Shown: one piece after another, positions 48,801 through 56,825 of the stretch
Layout: the number at the start of each line of letters is the position of its first letter
How positions within the stretch are numbered: position 1 is the stretch's first letter
Origin: Shewanella carassii
Lineage (GTDB): Bacteria; Pseudomonadota; Gammaproteobacteria; Enterobacterales; Shewanellaceae
DNA: 64,000 nt
Reading direction: 5' to 3'
NCBI RefSeq assembly: GCF_002777975.1
Contig: NZ_NGVS01000013.1
Coordinates: 124,001-188,000 of the forward strand
Program-made: the position numbers and the translations under genes
Notes under the pieces: model-generated
Seen by the model: only the letters and a program-made list of their open reading frames with translations
Told to the model about the DNA's origin: nothing
Databases searched by the model: none

Positions 48801-49138
48801 ATAAGCTTGCTCTGTTGGCAGAAGCGTTTTTTACAGCATTAGGACAGAAAACGGTTTTGGGCACTGTCGATATGGGAGCCCTGGCCGAGGCTGGGCTTGT
48901 AACCGCCTATAGTGTGTCCATGTTAAATAACGATATAAGCTTTGCCTATACTCACTGCCAGAAAGTCGGCCGAATGCTGCAACCATGGGTCACTGTGAAT
49001 CGTGATGCCCGTATACTCGCGCCTTATGCTATGGCTTTGGATTGCATGGATGACCAACAGGAACTGTTGAAAATGAAGGCTAAATATGAGCCTCTTGGTT
49101 ATCGTTTTAGTCAATTTAAATACCCCCTCAAAAACTAA
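45884..49138 (+). CDS. membrane-bound winged-helix STAND ATPase with TPR-like C-terminal region
   Basis: 1084 residues. An OmpR/CadC-type winged helix (about 5-103, ending IETIRKRGYRVVADV) is followed by an nSTAND1-type NTPase: SPFPGLKPFSADYAGVFFGR (122-141) and Walker A GPSGSGKSS at 167-175. A single membrane helix lies at about 587-605. The conserved AAEDLLGFMVGDFADKLRSI segment then leads into helical TPR-like repeats to the end. The N-terminus is therefore probably cytoplasmic and DNA-binding, and the repeats periplasmic, as in CadC and ToxR. The last ~250 codons are lower in GC. Two DP-EP-like genes follow on the same strand, the first after 20 bp. Confidence 0.82.
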   Translation: MSDSSFFLGDWQVDPGSNSLRLGKRLRQLEPKAMDVLLYLCRRSGEVVSSDELLDACWPGSDTGDNPLHKTINQLRRALDDKAGDPSFIETIRKRGYRVVADVRFPIGHEASLPSLAWSQGSPFPGLKPFSADYAGVFFGRSEQINALLERIARQIKHGRGFCLLLGPSGSGKSSLINAGILPNLASPQGFHGIGLACYSILDLADVAEDQLLLELAAAMLDWELDDAPVLAGYSAETLAHALEQDIDSLCAQLCQALPFQSWQKPRFGLFVDRLEVLLSSPRFSAEAREQGLALLDTLARSGAVLLLSACRNEFYPQVVASPSLMAGKGNGAHFDLLPPSRQELLQMIRLPAAAAGLSWEFDPESALGLDELLCREAASNPDALPMLQYMLQALYLQRSDDNQLQLAVYHRLGGLAGAIGQAAEDAIASLSSSQRAALPRVLSLLVTLREDEQSVTSRSARYSELATDAERALVQALVDSRLFVSHLEDSEPGFSIAHEALLRRWSRARDWIDSHREGLAAKARLFHQARRWQQQQCSRDFLLPQGKPLTEALALKNDPLLELDPVSESYVAASSARGQRQRRLKGATFMLLCLLTLISVFMSYRSVEAEQQAQAKRLAAEDLLGFMVGDFADKLRSIGRMDLLDGVSNKALDYFREADSSLSEAALFRHGQTLEAMGEVAYSRGRVDEAEKALLAARNKLLPLLSGSTDQLELLKTLGANAFWLGQLKYDQSDWQGTRPWFEAYLQHSLAMYRLAPDNSEALMELSYAHNSLGSLSMKLQDFSKARQGFEESLRLKLIALAESPDDPQRLADVANARSWLARSSSAEGDIQAAIAIHRQIAEELKRQAQGEPYQLYRLSGNLEILAQLYRAVQQTELAKESAMEASRAIAAALEADPENERWRMQQSFVEVLLVSLLPASTEKTAMLNALRGHLASKPSSETSTKQLKLEARFWLVAANERLEQGDYQQAHKLALLAEAFFTALGQKTVLGTVDMGALAEAGLVTAYSVSMLNNDISFAYTHCQKVGRMLQPWVTVNRDARILAPYAMALDCMDDQQELLKMKAKYEPLGYRFSQFKYPLKN

Positions 49139-49158
49139 CCAGAAACAAGGATGAAGCT

Positions 49159-49512
49159 ATGTCTGTACCCGTAAAAAATATCATTGTAACCATTACTCTG
49201 GATGATAACCGCGTGCCTCAGTTTGCCTATGAGCCGGACGGCCCAGTAGTGGTAGATAAGCCCAATACTCATATTATCTATAAGCTGCAGGACAAGACTG
49301 ATATGGATCTGGCCTTTGTCGGCGCCTCCTTCGATACCCCCTTCGACGGCATTATCGATGCGGTCAAGACCGAGGCCCCGGATATGTTGATACTAATGGA
49401 TACCAACTCTGTGGTGGGCAAGACAGGCTTTAGACTGATCCTCAGTAACAGCAGCAACACTCTGCTGGTTTCAAGCCAAGATCCCGAAGTCGTGAATACC
49501 GGAAACGACTGA
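49159..49512 (+). CDS. DP-EP-like small protein, cytoplasmic form
   Basis: 117 residues without signal peptide. It resembles the DP-EP family (formerly DUF1888, from memory) and ends with SSQDPEVVN (DPEVVN at 108-113). FVGASFDTPFDGIID lies at 53-67. Predicted beta-rich. Function unknown. It starts 20 bp after the STAND regulator stop, behind an AAGGA site, so probably in the same transcript. A terminator follows at 49566. The gene at 49647 encodes a secreted relative. Confidence 0.72.
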   Translation: MSVPVKNIIVTITLDDNRVPQFAYEPDGPVVVDKPNTHIIYKLQDKTDMDLAFVGASFDTPFDGIIDAVKTEAPDMLILMDTNSVVGKTGFRLILSNSSNTLLVSSQDPEVVNTGND

Positions 49513-49565
49513 GTAAGCTTATGTTGCTGAAAGGGTGTTTAATCCAAGCTTAATTACATTAACCT

Positions 49566-49603
49566 GGGTGGCTTCAGTCCTGAAACCACCCAATCAGTTT
49601 TTC
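49566..49603 (+). terminator. terminator after the first DP-EP-like gene
   Basis: GGGTGG-C-TTCAG / CTGAA-A-CCACCC stem (49566-49591), then AATCAG and TTTTT. Confidence 0.7.
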
Positions 49604-49646
49604 ATCTCCACATAAGGCATGTGGAGCGAATTGACATGGAGTCGTT

Positions 49647-50387
49647 ATGCGTATTGCTTTGATGGTCAGCGTGCTGCTGGCAAGCTTTCCCCTGGCACTG
49701 AGTGCCGCTACTCAGGCCGAGATCGATCTGGCGATGGCACCGGTAAAGAGTGACGCCGAGTTGCAACTCTTGCTGGCCGAGCCTTCGCCGTTGGAGCCCT
49801 TGGGGCAGTCTTTACCCGCCTTTATCAATAGTTTGGTGTTTGATAAGCAGGGCCTGGTAAAGCTGGATCGCCGGCTGTTGCAACAACCACTGAGTGCTTC
49901 GGAAGTCTATCGGATCCTGGCGCTGTTTGGCTGGCAGTCACGGATGGCCGAGTTTGACCAGGCGGCGCAGCTGAGCCAAACCGACAACCTATTGTTGAGG
50001 CCGCGTTTACCTTACTGTGATGTCAGTGAGCCCGTGGTGCTGAGTGTCACTCTGGATAGCGCCCGGCAGGCGAGCTTTCACTATTCACAGCAGGGCGTGG
50101 AGTGCAGTGGTGATGTGGTGGTCAGTGAACCAGCGGTGATCACCTACCAACTGTTGAACCTGGATAATTCTCCGGCCGGGCTGAAATTTGTCGGTGCCGC
50201 CTTCACCAATCCCTTCGATGGTCATATCGATCGGATCGAGGTCAGCGCCGATGGCCTGACGCTGCAGCTGCATGACCCTATGCGCAATACAGGCACAGGC
50301 AAGTATCAATTCCTGTTCAGCAGTGAGGAATCGCCACTCTTGCTGGCCAGCCCGGATCCGGAGGTTATTAATCGACCCAAACTTTAA
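49647..50387 (+). CDS. exported DP-EP-like protein
   Basis: 246 residues. A signal peptide (1-20, cleavage LSA|AT) is followed by a helical N-terminal region (about 22-115). The C-terminal domain (about 125-246) is homologous to the 117-residue neighbour: VTLD near 134, FVGAAFTNPFDGHID at 181-195 and DPEVIN at 237-242. C124 and C153 could form a disulfide in the periplasm. Function unknown. Its closeness to the membrane STAND regulator suggests a part in sensing or response, which is an inference. Confidence 0.72.
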   Translation: MRIALMVSVLLASFPLALSAATQAEIDLAMAPVKSDAELQLLLAEPSPLEPLGQSLPAFINSLVFDKQGLVKLDRRLLQQPLSASEVYRILALFGWQSRMAEFDQAAQLSQTDNLLLRPRLPYCDVSEPVVLSVTLDSARQASFHYSQQGVECSGDVVVSEPAVITYQLLNLDNSPAGLKFVGAAFTNPFDGHIDRIEVSADGLTLQLHDPMRNTGTGKYQFLFSSEESPLLLASPDPEVINRPKL

Positions 50388-50410
50388 ATCCGGCTTGATT
50401 GCATTAGTCG

Positions 50411-50437
50411 GAGTGGTGTCTGTCTCAGATGCCACTC
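50411..50437 (+). terminator. hairpin after the exported DP-EP-like gene
   Basis: GAGTGG-TG-TCTG / CAGA-TG-CCACTC stem without a good T-run. It and the 15 bp before it (CTTGATTGCATTA against CTTAATTACATTA) resemble the region after the first DP-EP gene. Confidence 0.45.
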
Positions 50438-50753
50438 ATTAGAGATATTCTGCTTGTTCTCGTTTCAGTGTGGGGGCTCTAATCTTAAAGCTGTCACTAA
50501 GGATATAAAGTAATTATTCCCTCCGATCCGTGCCGTTCGGGGATTCTTTCCCGCCCGAAAAGCTCCTTTGGTTGCCAATCATTGCCGTATTTCTGTGGTT
50601 GGACGCCTTTCCTGCCTACAGAAGGTTGGAATTATTAACGATATTTTTCAATTAATTACATCGTAAGCTTATCAGAAGGTTTGCCTTGTACGTACGCGCT
50701 AGAGTTATCCCTGTCGAATATTGAACAACCCGCAGGTCGGGAGGGAGAACAGC
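50438..50753. other. intergenic stretch before the diguanylate cyclase, no gene seen
   Basis: The full gap is 366 bp. The right part is AT-rich and may hold the promoter. I looked for a c-di-GMP (GEMM) riboswitch and did not find its core. Confidence 0.4.
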
Positions 50754-51686
50754 ATGGCAAGCCCCTACAGCAATGAAGCTGGTTTTAGTCAGTGTGAGTG
50801 TGACAGCGAGGCTTTGGCGACCCTGATTGAGTGCATGCAGCAACCTATGGTGCTGGCCGATGGTGAGGGCAAAGTGTTGGCGGTGAACTCTCCGGCGGCC
50901 GAGCTGCTGGGCGATCAGAGCGAAACCTTTGCCGGTGAATTCTGGCATACCTGGTTGGCGGCGCCTTATCGTAGCCGCTACGCCAGCATGTTCAGCAGCC
51001 AATATGGCCGCCAGGTACCGCTGCAACATGGCCCCTGGGAAGTATTGCTCAGACGTGTCGATGGGGTCGAGCTGCCGGTGAATCTGTCGCTTTCCTTTAT
51101 TCAGGGTTTGCTGCCGCTGTTTGTGATTGGTTTGCATGATCTCAGCGGCCACAGGGATGAGATTAAACGCCTGTCCACCCTGGCGGCGACCGACTATTTG
51201 ACCGGACTGGCCAATCGCCGCACCTTTACCGAGACACTGGAACGCCAGTGGCAGCAGTGCGTCGATAAGCACAAGCCCATCAGCACCTTGATCATAGATG
51301 CCGACCATTTCAAACAGTTCAACGATCAGCATGGTCACCTGATGGGGGACGAATGCCTGAAATTGATGGCCAAGACCATAGCCACGGCGTTGCCATCGCC
51401 CCAGTGTCTGGCGGCGCGTTTTGGCGGTGAGGAGTTTGCCCTGGTGTTGCCCGGATTCAACAGCGCCATGGCCTGGGTGGTGGCCGAGCAAATAGCCGAG
51501 GCCATTCGTAGCCTGGACTTCGTCAAATTGGGGCTGAGCCGTGAGGTTTGTGTCAGTGTCAGCCAGGGGATTGCCACTGAGATCAATGGCCAGTACCGCA
51601 CGGCCGAGGCCATGCTCAGTGCGGCGGATACCGCCCTGTACCGGGCCAAGAGCGATGGCCGCGACAGGATCAAGTTATCCGCCTGA
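50754..51686 (+). CDS. PAS-GGDEF diguanylate cyclase
   Basis: 310 residues. An N-terminal PAS-like domain (about 15-135) precedes a GGDEF domain (about 140-308) with the active-site motif GGEEF at 224-228 and DADHFKQFNDQHGH for metal and GTP binding. It should make c-di-GMP. No RxxD inhibitory site is seen before GGEEF. The ATG at 50754 follows GGGAGGGAG. No membrane helix, so the PAS domain may sense a cytoplasmic ligand. Confidence 0.88.
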   Translation: MASPYSNEAGFSQCECDSEALATLIECMQQPMVLADGEGKVLAVNSPAAELLGDQSETFAGEFWHTWLAAPYRSRYASMFSSQYGRQVPLQHGPWEVLLRRVDGVELPVNLSLSFIQGLLPLFVIGLHDLSGHRDEIKRLSTLAATDYLTGLANRRTFTETLERQWQQCVDKHKPISTLIIDADHFKQFNDQHGHLMGDECLKLMAKTIATALPSPQCLAARFGGEEFALVLPGFNSAMAWVVAEQIAEAIRSLDFVKLGLSREVCVSVSQGIATEINGQYRTAEAMLSAADTALYRAKSDGRDRIKLSA

Positions 51687-51696
51687 GGAGGATAGG

Positions 51697-51981
51697 ATGA
51701 ACTGGTATGTGATGACACTGATGCCCAGCGCCCGGGAGCGGGCCGACTGGTTTGTCGATATTCAGCTGCGGCGCTACTGCCATTCGCCGAAAAAAGCCGC
51801 CCTAAGACTGTGGAAGGGCTACTGCACCGAGCCTTTGGTAAGACAGCTGCTGAGCGACTTACAACAGATAGCCGCGGCTGAGGGGCAACTTCCGGCGGAA
51901 GAGCAGCGCTATTTGCAGGCTTTGCTGGCCCACTTCGACTGGTTGGCGAGTCAGCAACAGATGCGTTTGAGCCTCTCCTGA
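51697..51981 (+). CDS. small conserved-looking protein of unknown function
   Basis: 94 residues, MNWYVMTLMPSARERADWF..., with a GAGGAGGATAGG site before the ATG at 51697. It is soluble and helical. No family is recognised. It follows the diguanylate cyclase after 10 bp and so is likely in its operon. Its 3' end overlaps the convergent phosphatase gene by 31 bp. Confidence 0.6.
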   Translation: MNWYVMTLMPSARERADWFVDIQLRRYCHSPKKAALRLWKGYCTEPLVRQLLSDLQQIAAAEGQLPAEEQRYLQALLAHFDWLASQQQMRLSLS

Positions 51982-52559
51982 GCCTCACTGTGAAAGTGAT
52001 AGAGGGCGTCCTGAGGCTTGTCCTGACGCCAAAGTGCCTTGTCATCCAAGCCCAGCAGCAGGGCGCGCAGGACAATCCCTGTCAGGCCGTGCGACACAAG
52101 GATCACCCGCTCCGGGGTTGCCGGATCGGTCAGCCAATGTGCCAGCCGCTGTTGCACCTGGAGTAGTGTTTCTGCGCCCGGGCCCTGCAGATACCAGTCA
52201 TTGCGCCCGGCAAGCTCGGGTCTGGCGGCGTGGATATCGGCGACCCGGGTCTGCTCCCATTCACCTAAACCGCATTCAATCACCCTAGGCTCGGCAATAA
52301 TGGCGCCGGGATCCCGGCAAAGCATCTCTGCCACCAGAGTCGCCGTTTCCATGGCCCTTCCCAGCGGGCTGGAAACCAACTGAAATTCGTGTTCAGGATT
52401 TCCTGCCGATTGCCGCAGCTGTTGTTGCAAGGCAACACCATAGGCTTTGGCCTGCGCCCTGCCGAGTTCGGTCAGCGGCGAGTTACAGTGTCCCTGCAGC
52501 TTACCGGCGGCATTAAACTCAGTCTGGCCGTGGCGTAGTATAAATATTTCCTTTGGCAT
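51951..52559 (-). CDS. histidine phosphatase family protein (CobC/GpmB-like)
   Basis: 202 residues from the ATG at 52559. The phosphohistidine motif is RHGQTEFN at 9-16, with the later GRAMETA and SHGLTGIVLRAL segments. Such enzymes hydrolyse phosphoesters; the substrate may be alpha-ribazole phosphate, a phosphosugar or other, and the sequence does not decide. The frame is open another 66 codons upstream but without homology. Confidence 0.85.
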   Translation of the reverse strand: MPKEIFILRHGQTEFNAAGKLQGHCNSPLTELGRAQAKAYGVALQQQLRQSAGNPEHEFQLVSSPLGRAMETATLVAEMLCRDPGAIIAEPRVIECGLGEWEQTRVADIHAARPELAGRNDWYLQGPGAETLLQVQQRLAHWLTDPATPERVILVSHGLTGIVLRALLLGLDDKALWRQDKPQDALYHFHSEAQERLKRICC

Positions 52560-52904
52560 GGCGATCAATTCCCGATACTGCTTAAACGGTTGGCTGCAAA
52601 AGAGGGTACTCCCCGGCTGCGTAAGGAGCAAGTTGCAGCGTTTTCGATAATTCGAATCTGTTAACCGAGGAGTGTCGGCATCGGCCGAGCGCAGGAGCGG
52701 CTGCCAGATTGGGCCGGTGAGTTGTCTTATCAAAAAATGGCTTGTTGAAGCATACAAATATTCTGTAGTAGCGGCCCATTGCTCAAATTAACCGAGGGAG
52801 ATGGCTATAATTTTGAATGTGCGTCCAGGCGCACCGGGATGTGTTGAAATACTGCCAAGCCTGAGCCGTGTGAGTGCTCCGGCCCGAACGATTGCAGAGG
52901 GAAT

Positions 52905-53714
52905 ATGAAATATCTTTTAGCGAGTATCCTGGCATTGCTGGGCAGTTATCAGTGCATTGCTGCTGAGCCTGAGTGGAAGCTGGCTTTTGGGCTTCATGAT
53001 TTTCAGGTGGAAAGTTCAGACACCCTGGGGGCCCATGTGGCAGTGAGCCTGGATTATCTCACCGAGTCAGAGATTGCCCTTCATGGCAACCTGAACATCT
53101 ATCTCGATAACGATAAAGACAAGCTGGATCCCGATCATATTCCTATCTGGTTTCAGTCCGGCTACTTTGCCCGGGGCCAGTGGCTAACTCTGACGGGTAA
53201 CTTAACCCTGGATTGGCAACTGTCGCTGCGGGGAAAGCGTAATACCGTCAGTTCGGTAGAAAAACAGATTAAGCTCTATCCTTCGTTGTTACTGGACTAC
53301 CATCGGCAGGCCGTTGGCATGACTGCCGAGGTGGGAATGGGGTACTACTATCTTGAGATTGACGATGATGTGCCCAAGTCCCGCGGTTATCAACGTGGCG
53401 AGTTTGGCAATGATGCCACGGCCTGGACTACTGCACTGGGGGGATTTTGGTTATTGGCCCCGAGTTGGAAGCTTGAGGGCCATCTAGCGTATTGGGCCGA
53501 TGGCAGTGAAACTCTGGAGACGGTTTACAAGGTGGGCCTGACTGTGAATACCCCGAAGTTGTTCAAGGCATCTGAGTTAACCTTATCTATGGAGCATACC
53601 CGCTACAACTTGGACCATTACGATAAATGGCCCAAGGAGAGTGTAGAGTATCAACCTATTTTGCCCTGGGATGAAGATACTTTATATCGGCTCTATTTCA
53701 CGGTTCCCTGGTGA
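52905..53714 (+). CDS. outer-membrane beta-barrel protein of unknown function
   Basis: 269 residues. Signal peptide to about residue 20 (QCIA|AEP). The mature chain has many amphipathic strands and aromatic girdle residues and ends in PW after LYFTV, consistent with an outer-membrane barrel. I do not recognise a family. TATAAT at 52806-52811 is a possible -10. The gene stands alone. Confidence 0.6.
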   Translation: MKYLLASILALLGSYQCIAAEPEWKLAFGLHDFQVESSDTLGAHVAVSLDYLTESEIALHGNLNIYLDNDKDKLDPDHIPIWFQSGYFARGQWLTLTGNLTLDWQLSLRGKRNTVSSVEKQIKLYPSLLLDYHRQAVGMTAEVGMGYYYLEIDDDVPKSRGYQRGEFGNDATAWTTALGGFWLLAPSWKLEGHLAYWADGSETLETVYKVGLTVNTPKLFKASELTLSMEHTRYNLDHYDKWPKESVEYQPILPWDEDTLYRLYFTVPW

Positions 53715-53758
53715 GTCTTATTCGGCTTGATTCTAGTGGCGGTCGGTTGGGTTTGAGA

Positions 53759-53820
53759 GCTTGCATTCAGACCTGTAAGTAGACGCAGAGCACGCATGGG
53801 ACTTGTTCGCACCATCCTTA
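53759..53820 (-). repeat. partial copy of the MITE-like repeat
   Basis: On the minus strand it reads TAAGGATGGTGCGAACAAGT and continues CATGCGTGCTCTGCG, matching the left end of the element at 60854. Only about 62 bp is present. Confidence 0.7.
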
Positions 53821-53936
53821 GATTATTCGTAATGGGTTGCGCCGGAAAAAGAGGCCGATAATGGTATATAAAAGTCGATATTTAGGTGACTAAAATATAC
53901 CATCTCGGCCTTCTTGGCGGTGATGACTGTTACGTC

Positions 53937-54677
53937 TTACAGGTGATATTTAACGATAAAGGAAAAGTTGTTTTGGTCTTCGCCTTTAACGCCATACTTG
54001 TTGAGCCACAGAGAGTATTCTATTCCTATCATGAGTTTATTCTTTTTTCCCATTAGATAGGCTCCCAAGTCGTATTTTAATTGGGGGTTGAAATGGAATG
54101 TTTCCTCCTTAATGGCTTCATCGTAAGAAACTACCCAGTCAATATAGCCATCAAATACTACCTGGCTATCACCCAGCGGCCAGCTGAATTTGAAACTGGG
54201 TGAGAGTTGCCAACCATCACTGATATTGTCACTATTCAACCCCTGACGCCGATAAAAATTAATCTTGAAATAGTCTGCGGTTGGTAGATTAAAGTCGACT
54301 CCCAAACCATAAAGCAGGCTCTCTACATCGCCTTTGCCTTCTTCAAGACTCAGAGCCAAAGATAAGTCGTTGACTATGTTGTTGTCGTACTTTACGTCAA
54401 ATATTTTCGCCGAACTAAAGCGGGTTGTCAGTTCGCCGTAGTTGCTTCGCTCACTGCCAAGGGAGTGATGAAAATGCGTAAAGTCCTGAAACAAAAACCA
54501 ATCGCCATAACGCCAACCTCCTGCCGATTCCAGGGTCAGGGTAAACTGTTGATCGGATGGTGCCAGTTTAAAGTCTTCGCCATAGAGGCCGGTTACGCTG
54601 AAATCATGCCAGTTTACCAAAGGGGCGGCCTGAATTGGCAGGGTGAGCATAGCCAAGGGTAGCAATAGTCGTTTCAC
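53937..54677 (-). CDS. Tsx-like (DUF5020-type) outer-membrane channel
   Basis: 246 residues from the GTG at 54677, which follows AGGAG. Signal peptide to about residue 18 (PIQAA). The chain starts PLVNWHDFSVTGLYG and shows barrel strands to FSFIVKYHL at the end, similar to nucleoside-specific Tsx channels and the DUF5020 group. Specificity is unknown. It starts 10 bp after the DUF2165 gene and is probably in one operon with it. Confidence 0.7.
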   Translation of the reverse strand: MKRLLLPLAMLTLPIQAAPLVNWHDFSVTGLYGEDFKLAPSDQQFTLTLESAGGWRYGDWFLFQDFTHFHHSLGSERSNYGELTTRFSSAKIFDVKYDNNIVNDLSLALSLEEGKGDVESLLYGLGVDFNLPTADYFKINFYRRQGLNSDNISDGWQLSPSFKFSWPLGDSQVVFDGYIDWVVSYDEAIKEETFHFNPQLKYDLGAYLMGKKNKLMIGIEYSLWLNKYGVKGEDQNNFSFIVKYHL

Positions 54678-54687
54678 TCGAACTCTC

Positions 54688-55185
54688 CTACTTGGCCAGC
54701 TTGAGGCAGACACCGCCCAACATGGCCATCATGACTATGCGGGTGGCATCACGCAGACCGTTCCAGTGCTGAGATTGCCAGCTGGCAAACCATTCACCAC
54801 CTGCCGCCTGGAAAATAAAGCCCCATACTAATACCGCCAATCCCATGGCTATCAGGGCTAAGGTCTTCTGCTGTTCAAAGGTTTGACTATCAGAGTTAAA
54901 GTGTTTGGCAAGCTTGAACAGCCCCAGGAAGCCGCAGAAGGTGAGGGTAGCTTCGATAATGATGATGGAAATAAAGCCTATCATATGGACAGAAGGTGCG
55001 GTGACGGCACGCCACATAATATCCGGGCTGTTATAGGTGGTGTCCATGGAAAATACGTGGCGCACAAATTGTAGGTTGGATTCTGAATCAGTGATATTAC
55101 CCAGACAGCCGATAGCGGCGATGGTCGTTACTGTCAGAACTATCATCATTGAAAAAAAACGAAACGCATTGGTTGAATTAAACAT
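54688..55185 (-). CDS. DUF2165 membrane protein
   Basis: 165 residues from the ATG at 55185 (after CGGAG), with four hydrophobic segments (about 9-27, 67-87, 106-124 and 141-160). The pattern matches DUF2165, small inner-membrane proteins of unknown function. It is upstream of the Tsx-like gene and downstream of the TetR-type regulator on the same strand. Confidence 0.75.
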   Translation of the reverse strand: MFNSTNAFRFFSMMIVLTVTTIAAIGCLGNITDSESNLQFVRHVFSMDTTYNSPDIMWRAVTAPSVHMIGFISIIIIEATLTFCGFLGLFKLAKHFNSDSQTFEQQKTLALIAMGLAVLVWGFIFQAAGGEWFASWQSQHWNGLRDATRIVMMAMLGGVCLKLAK

Positions 55186-55426
55186 GGGATACTCCGTTAT
55201 TTTTAGTGGTCGCAACTATCTTTCACTTATTTTATTTCTTAGGGTATTCCAGTGTTAATAAGTGTGGCTGGCGCGTAGTTTGATAGGGTGTTTTATGATT
55301 TTTTTTCGAAAACCATCGGCGCATTATGATCTGAAAAGAATTAAAGATTAGTTGATTAGATGTTGGTTGAGCTTGCTCTTGTCAGTAAGAATAAAACTCT
55401 TGTTATCAGGGAAAGGCATAAAATCA

Positions 55427-56116
55427 TCAAAGCTGGGATAATGCCGACTCGATTCGGGTATGAGATGTATTATCCAGAGGATGTTGCCACTGAAGGTTAT
55501 TAATGACTTCAAACAGTATGTTATACAGAGGGATTGGCTTGAGTGATGCCGGTTCCTCTTCCAAGATCAAGGTTGTCGACAGTGCCATGGCCCCCCGTTG
55601 AATGCATAGCACTGTATTGCGGCAAAGGGCGATTTGTTCATCGCTGGAAAGTAATTCCCCCTGCAATTTGGCGCGTTGCAGAAAACGTTTGGTTCCCTGA
55701 CAAAAGGGGATTAACTGTTTACGTAGTTGTTCCTGGCGTTCTTCTGAGGCACTGGCCGATATTTGGGGCAGTTCAGCGAGTACAGAAATACTGGTGCTGA
55801 AACGATTTGGCGAAATAAAGGGAAGTAGGTTTAATGTCAGCCAGGTTTCTGCCGGACGCAGTTTCATGCAAAGCACAGAGGTGTGCATCACCAGCAAGCG
55901 TTGGGTCTCCTTGGCCATCAGGGTAACCAGCAGGTCTTCCTTGTTGATGAAGTGGCTATAGAGGGTGCCCATACTGCAGTTGGCTCTTTTCGCCAGTTGC
56001 GAGAATCGGAAGGATATTAACCCCTCTTCTTTAATTATTTGATCTGCAGCATTGAGAAGAAGCTCCTCCCTCTTTTTAAATTTTTCGCTTTTTCCCTGCA
56101 TGATACTGATAGTCAA
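55427..56116 (-). CDS. TetR/AcrR-type transcriptional regulator
   Basis: 229 residues. The N-terminal helix-turn-helix is typical: ADQIIKEEGLISFRFSQLAKRANCSMGTLYSHFINKEDLL at about 24-63 (cited by position). The C-terminal ligand domain is unassigned. The gene is followed on the same strand by the DUF2165 and Tsx-like genes, which are its likely targets, and AT-rich DNA lies upstream. Start could also be the M at 56101. Confidence 0.85.
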   Translation of the reverse strand: MTISIMQGKSEKFKKREELLLNAADQIIKEEGLISFRFSQLAKRANCSMGTLYSHFINKEDLLVTLMAKETQRLLVMHTSVLCMKLRPAETWLTLNLLPFISPNRFSTSISVLAELPQISASASEERQEQLRKQLIPFCQGTKRFLQRAKLQGELLSSDEQIALCRNTVLCIQRGAMALSTTLILEEEPASLKPIPLYNILFEVINNLQWQHPLDNTSHTRIESALSQL

Positions 56117-56306
56117 TGACTTATTCCTAAACCATATCAGCCTAAGGCTTTTTTTTCATCCGCATGTTTACGTGCTTGTTCACATAAAAATTATAAAAAA
56201 CGAAAAATTATCATAAGTATAGAAAATGTTATTTTTTCAATAGTCTATGCGTATTATTGGTGCTCGCTGAGCCGGATGCCGGGGGCATCTGTTTATATTA
56301 CTTCGA

Positions 56307-56475
56307 GCCTCGACATCCCTGTCTCGGCTACGCCAATTTGCAACAACGCCCGCGGCGGCTCCGAAGGGGGATTTGATGCAATTCTTCCCATACAGAGTTG
56401 TTTTAAACTGCAGACATACGCCTATTTTCCAGGCACAGGCGGGACTGTGACCTTCCTAGCCAGGGATGGCGAGGC
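56307..56475. repeat. 18-bp inverted repeat pair, about 130 bp apart
   Basis: GCCTCGACATCCCTGTCT (56307-56324) and the inverse of AGCCAGGGATGGCGAGGC (56458-56475) match at 16 of 18 positions. It may mark the ends of a small repeat element. Confidence 0.55.
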
Positions 56476-56531
56476 GACTACCGCATTTGTTCCAGACAAA
56501 TGTCGGCATACACTCCATCCATGGAGATAAG

Positions 56532-56598
56532 GGATGTACTCGCAGCGAGTCACAGGATCGCCTGTGCATAAGCCTGCGGCAGGCAATGGGAGACATCC
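56532..56598. repeat. cloverleaf-like palindromic element
   Basis: GGATGT (56532-56537) and ACATCC (56593-56598) close a structure with three inner hairpins: ACTCG-CAG-CGAGT, CACAGG-ATCG-CCTGTG and GCCTGC-G-GCAGGC. It is likely a bacterial palindromic repeat or a structured RNA. The pairs are read directly from the sequence. Confidence 0.6.
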
Positions 56599-56825
56599 GT
56601 TGCTGGAAGTTTAATCTATGTTATTTAGCTATTTTGAGCTGAAAGCAATGCTAGCCGCTGTGTCAGCGGCCTAAAGTCGTGGAGCAAATGCATCCATGCA
56701 TAACGGCAGTATTTGAAAGCACGTTGCTGCGAAACTCTCGCCGTGTCACTGGATTGACTGTGCGAGAGGCCGTTCTCGGACGTCCTGTCCTTCACGGCAT
56801 TCAGGCTTCCTGCCCATCCTCACTG

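Noticed and set aside
50438..50753. c-di-GMP riboswitch before the diguanylate cyclase
   Set aside because: The conserved GEMM core and tetraloop receptor were not found.
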